Assembly: GCF_003633755.1 (NCBI RefSeq)
Contig: NZ_RBIL01000001.1
Coordinates: 605,426 to 669,425, forward strand
Direction of reading: 5' to 3'
DNA length: 64,000 nt
From: Solirubrobacter pauli
GTDB lineage: Bacteria > Actinomycetota > Thermoleophilia > Solirubrobacterales > Solirubrobacteraceae
Under the pieces are notes generated by a model. The model was not told the origin of the DNA and did no database searches. It saw nothing but the letters and a program-made list of their open reading frames with translations. The position numbers and the translations under genes are program-made. Shown piece after piece: positions 62,285-64,000 of the stretch. Every line of letters starts with the position of its first letter. Position 1 is the stretch's first letter.

Positions 62285-62315
62285 CGCACGATCGGCGCGG
62301 GGGCGATTCGCGATC

Positions 62316-62342
62316 GCCGCCTTAGATGTAGGGCGGCGTTTT
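62316..62342 (+). terminator. Intrinsic terminator after the surface-protein operon
   Basis: GCCGCC (62316–62321) pairs with GGCGGC (62332–62337) around a 10-base loop and is followed by GTTTT. It lies 31 bases past the last stop and supports the four-gene chain as one transcription unit. Confidence 0.65.
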
Positions 62343-62372
62343 CCTCACTCTCGACCACGCCGCGATATCGCC

Positions 62373-62939
62373 ATGCTTGACCTCGCCCCAGCTCCAACGC
62401 GGAGCCGCGCGGGTGCGCGCCCGCGAACCGCCGAAACTCATCTCGAGACCTCTAGGCCCCGAAGCGCCGACGCGACCTGCAGCTGGTGCGACCAGCATCC
62501 CGACCAGCACTGTCCTTCGTGCGCGGCACGGCGCAGACACGCCGTCCGCCTCGTGCGTGCCGGTGCGTCGGTCGTTGAGGCGGCTGAGCGGCTTCACCTG
62601 CCGATCGCGCGCGTCGAACGCCTTCTTGAGGAGGAAGAGGACCGCCGGGCGCTCGCCGACTTCCCGGTGCCGAGTGTCGACAACGCGATGCTGAGGGAGC
62701 TCCTCGCGAAGCAGCAGCGGGCCGAGACCACCCTCACCATCCCGGAGCTCGCAAGGCGCCTCAGTACCTCGCAGGCGCAGGTCGAGCGCTGGCTGGGGCT
62801 TCGCGCGACCGCGCCGAAGACGACTCGCGACGGTCGAACCTACCCGGCGCGCTTCCTCCAGCACGTCAGTGCGGATACGGCGGGTCGAATCGCTCGCGCG
62901 ATCGGGCTACTGCCCTGCGACGTCGACCGCGCAGCGTGA
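62373..62939 (+). CDS. Zinc-knuckle protein with two helix-turn-helix segments
   Basis: A 188-residue putative DNA-binding protein. An Arg/Ala-rich start precedes CSWCDQHPDQHCPSCAARRR, two CxxC knuckles of a probable zinc ribbon. Two helix-turn-helix-like segments follow: RAGASVVEAAERLHLPIARV and TIPELARRLSTSQAQVERWL. I do not recognise a named family. It could be a regulator of the element. The ATG at 62373 is chosen because the upstream part of the frame (from 62232) overlaps the surface-protein gene and its terminator. Confidence 0.6.
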   Translation: MLDLAPAPTRSRAGARPRTAETHLETSRPRSADATCSWCDQHPDQHCPSCAARRRHAVRLVRAGASVVEAAERLHLPIARVERLLEEEEDRRALADFPVPSVDNAMLRELLAKQQRAETTLTIPELARRLSTSQAQVERWLGLRATAPKTTRDGRTYPARFLQHVSADTAGRIARAIGLLPCDVDRAA

Positions 62940-63160
62940 GGTTCTTGCGACGCTAACGGTCGATCCCGTCCGATTCACGCAATCTACCAAGCGCAACGCC
63001 GCCAGTAAAATGGCGGGATCGTCGAAGCGGATCCCTCCGGCGAGCAGGGACCCGCACTTATGCGAGGCACCGTAACGCTGTGTCAGTAGCGACTCGACCC
63101 GGAAAGTTAGGCCGGGCACATCGACGGGACTCCTCCCCCGGGCGATACCTCCAATGGGGG

Positions 63161-63391
63161 ATGGTGGCGCGTCAGCGGGTGTGGAACGCTCGGCGCGTGG
63201 ACTGGATCGAGCAGATCGCCGAAGCCGCGGTGACCGTATACCACCGCGGCGAGCTGCCCTATGAAGACGTCGAGCGCGCCGCCGTCGTCGTAGAGGCCTT
63301 GGGCGTCGAAGACGACCTCGAGCGCCGTATCGAAACCGTGGCCAACGCCCTGCGGGACACGAAAGCAACTGCTCAGGGCAGCCCGAGCTAA
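63161..63391 (+). CDS. Small acidic protein, start uncertain
   Basis: A 76-residue protein (or fewer). The credible part is VDWIEQIAEAAVTVYHRGEL and the helical ERAAVVVEALGVEDDLERRI; the amphipathic acid-rich helices look protein-like. Starts at 63080 (GTG), 63161 (ATG) and 63197 (GTG) are all possible; none has a clear ribosome binding site. Function unknown. Confidence 0.45.
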   Translation: MVARQRVWNARRVDWIEQIAEAAVTVYHRGELPYEDVERAAVVVEALGVEDDLERRIETVANALRDTKATAQGSPS

Positions 63392-63740
63392 GCGGTACGG
63401 CGACACTAGGAAAGTCGGCCCCGCATGAAGCGGTCACCGCGTCCAAGCGGAACAGACAAACGAGGTATGACCGGCGCCGTAGCAACGACCGTGATAACCC
63501 GCTTGAGAAGCTGAAGGCGCCGCCGGCGGCGCGATACGGAACCGTCGAAAGGCGCCAGTTCAGTCTGCGGACTTTCGGCTTCCGAGCGTTCTCGCGCAAG
63601 GGTTGCCACGCTCGGCGGCACCGATCGGGCTCGCCGCGCCGGCTATCCCACGGAAGGCCAGTCCTCGCGCTCGGCGGGGTTCAGTCTTCTCGAAGCGGCG
63701 CGCCGCCCGTTCGATCAAGGACGTCGAACCGCCTAGGAAC
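63392..63740. other. 349-base stretch with no supported gene
   Basis: Several short frames exist on both strands (for example 63406–63621 on the minus strand), but all are Arg/Ser/Pro-rich, overlap each other and have no recognisable domain. No tRNA, strong hairpin or long repeat is visible. Confidence 0.5.
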
Positions 63741-64000
63741 TCAGGATGCTTCCGGCGGGACGTTAGCCGCAACGGTCGGAGGGAGCCGGTCTGCGTACAT
63801 CCTACGGAGATACTCGAAGGACTGCTCCTGCGTAGGCTCGTACTCCAGTTGTTCACGTACGTAGCGCAGCCGGTGTTCGGCGGTGTGGAGGATCTCAGCC
63901 CAAGTCTTGACCCATAGCCTGACCGGGAGATCGTCGTAGGCCTTGACTAGGCCAGTCTCGGGGCCTCGGTTGGTCCTTTCTCGGCGCATCTCTGGTGTGA
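63741..64000 (-). CDS. C-terminal part of a gene running off the window
   Basis: An open frame that reaches the right edge without an upstream stop, so the ATG at 63987–63989 is probably internal. The visible end includes NRGPETGLVKAYDDLPVRLW, WAEILHTAEHRLRYVREQLE and YEPTQEQSFEYLRRMYADRL. This helical tail reminds me of C-termini of large GHKL-type ATP-binding proteins found in accessory regions; this is tentative. It runs towards the small gene at 63161. Confidence 0.5.
   Translation of the reverse strand, partial: TPEMRRERTNRGPETGLVKAYDDLPVRLWVKTWAEILHTAEHRLRYVREQLEYEPTQEQSFEYLRRMYADRLPPTVAANVPPEAS

Noticed and set aside
63976-63989. Short match (TCGGCGCAT) to the 3' end of tRNA-Leu, as a possible right attachment site.
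   Set aside because: Only 9 bases match, the site is inside an open reading frame and GC-rich 9-mers are common by chance. No longer repeat of the tRNA end was found.

Overview
The window is a very GC-rich actinobacterial chromosome segment. Codon choice, frequent GTG/TTG starts, the clpS–DUF2017 pair, the mutagenesis genes and the many secreted proteins ending in Arg/Lys-rich beta domains suggest the class Thermoleophilia (Solirubrobacter- or Conexibacter-like). That placement is an inference from gene content only. Most genes are short operons or divergent pairs, often with stop/start overlaps.

Bases 1–38,300 look like ordinary core and accessory chromosome. In order: an ArsR-type regulator, small hydrolases, and a siderophore-interacting flavoprotein under a perfect 18-bp palindrome; a divergent LVIVD/DUF305 secreted pair and a secreted peptidase; a HemL-like aminotransferase, a disulfide oxidoreductase and FtsH; an ECF sigma factor with a membrane partner; a purine permease, PspC, clpS–DUF2017 and a GMC oxidoreductase; AraC/NmrA, the cstA–ybdD–coaA chain, azlCD with a CGNR regulator, an M24 peptidase and an ilvA–ridA pair; a YyaL-type protein, an AbiEi/DUF559 protein, glnA, an HxlR/AhpD-like pair and a membrane cytochrome c.

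Bases 38,400–51,800 carry an SOS mutagenesis set in three places: dnaE2, then imuB with a DUF6504 gene, then lexA with a coupled zinc-ribbon gene. Each of the three promoters has a GAAC-N4-GTTC LexA box. Between them lie an MFS exporter, a GNAT gene, a TetR-controlled ABC exporter, RNase P RNA, a 3-hydroxyacyl-CoA dehydrogenase and an NTF2-like gene.

At 51,803 a tRNA-Leu(GAG) with its own terminator is followed directly by a tyrosine integrase, an excisionase-like gene coupled to a sigma factor, and accessory cargo to the window end. I read this as an integrative element whose far end lies outside the window. Its cargo is the most unusual part: a ubiquitin-like/MinD ATPase fusion; a membrane NERD-like protein; then a four-gene chain with overlapping stop and start codons. 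The chain encodes a sigma factor fused to a zinc anti-sigma domain, a transmembrane segment and an extracellular tail, then a secreted protein, a subtilisin-like protease and a second secreted protein. It ends in a hairpin terminator. The arrangement suggests a self-contained surface-sensing or surface-display system controlled by a membrane-tethered sigma factor; this is inferred from domain order and gene overlap.
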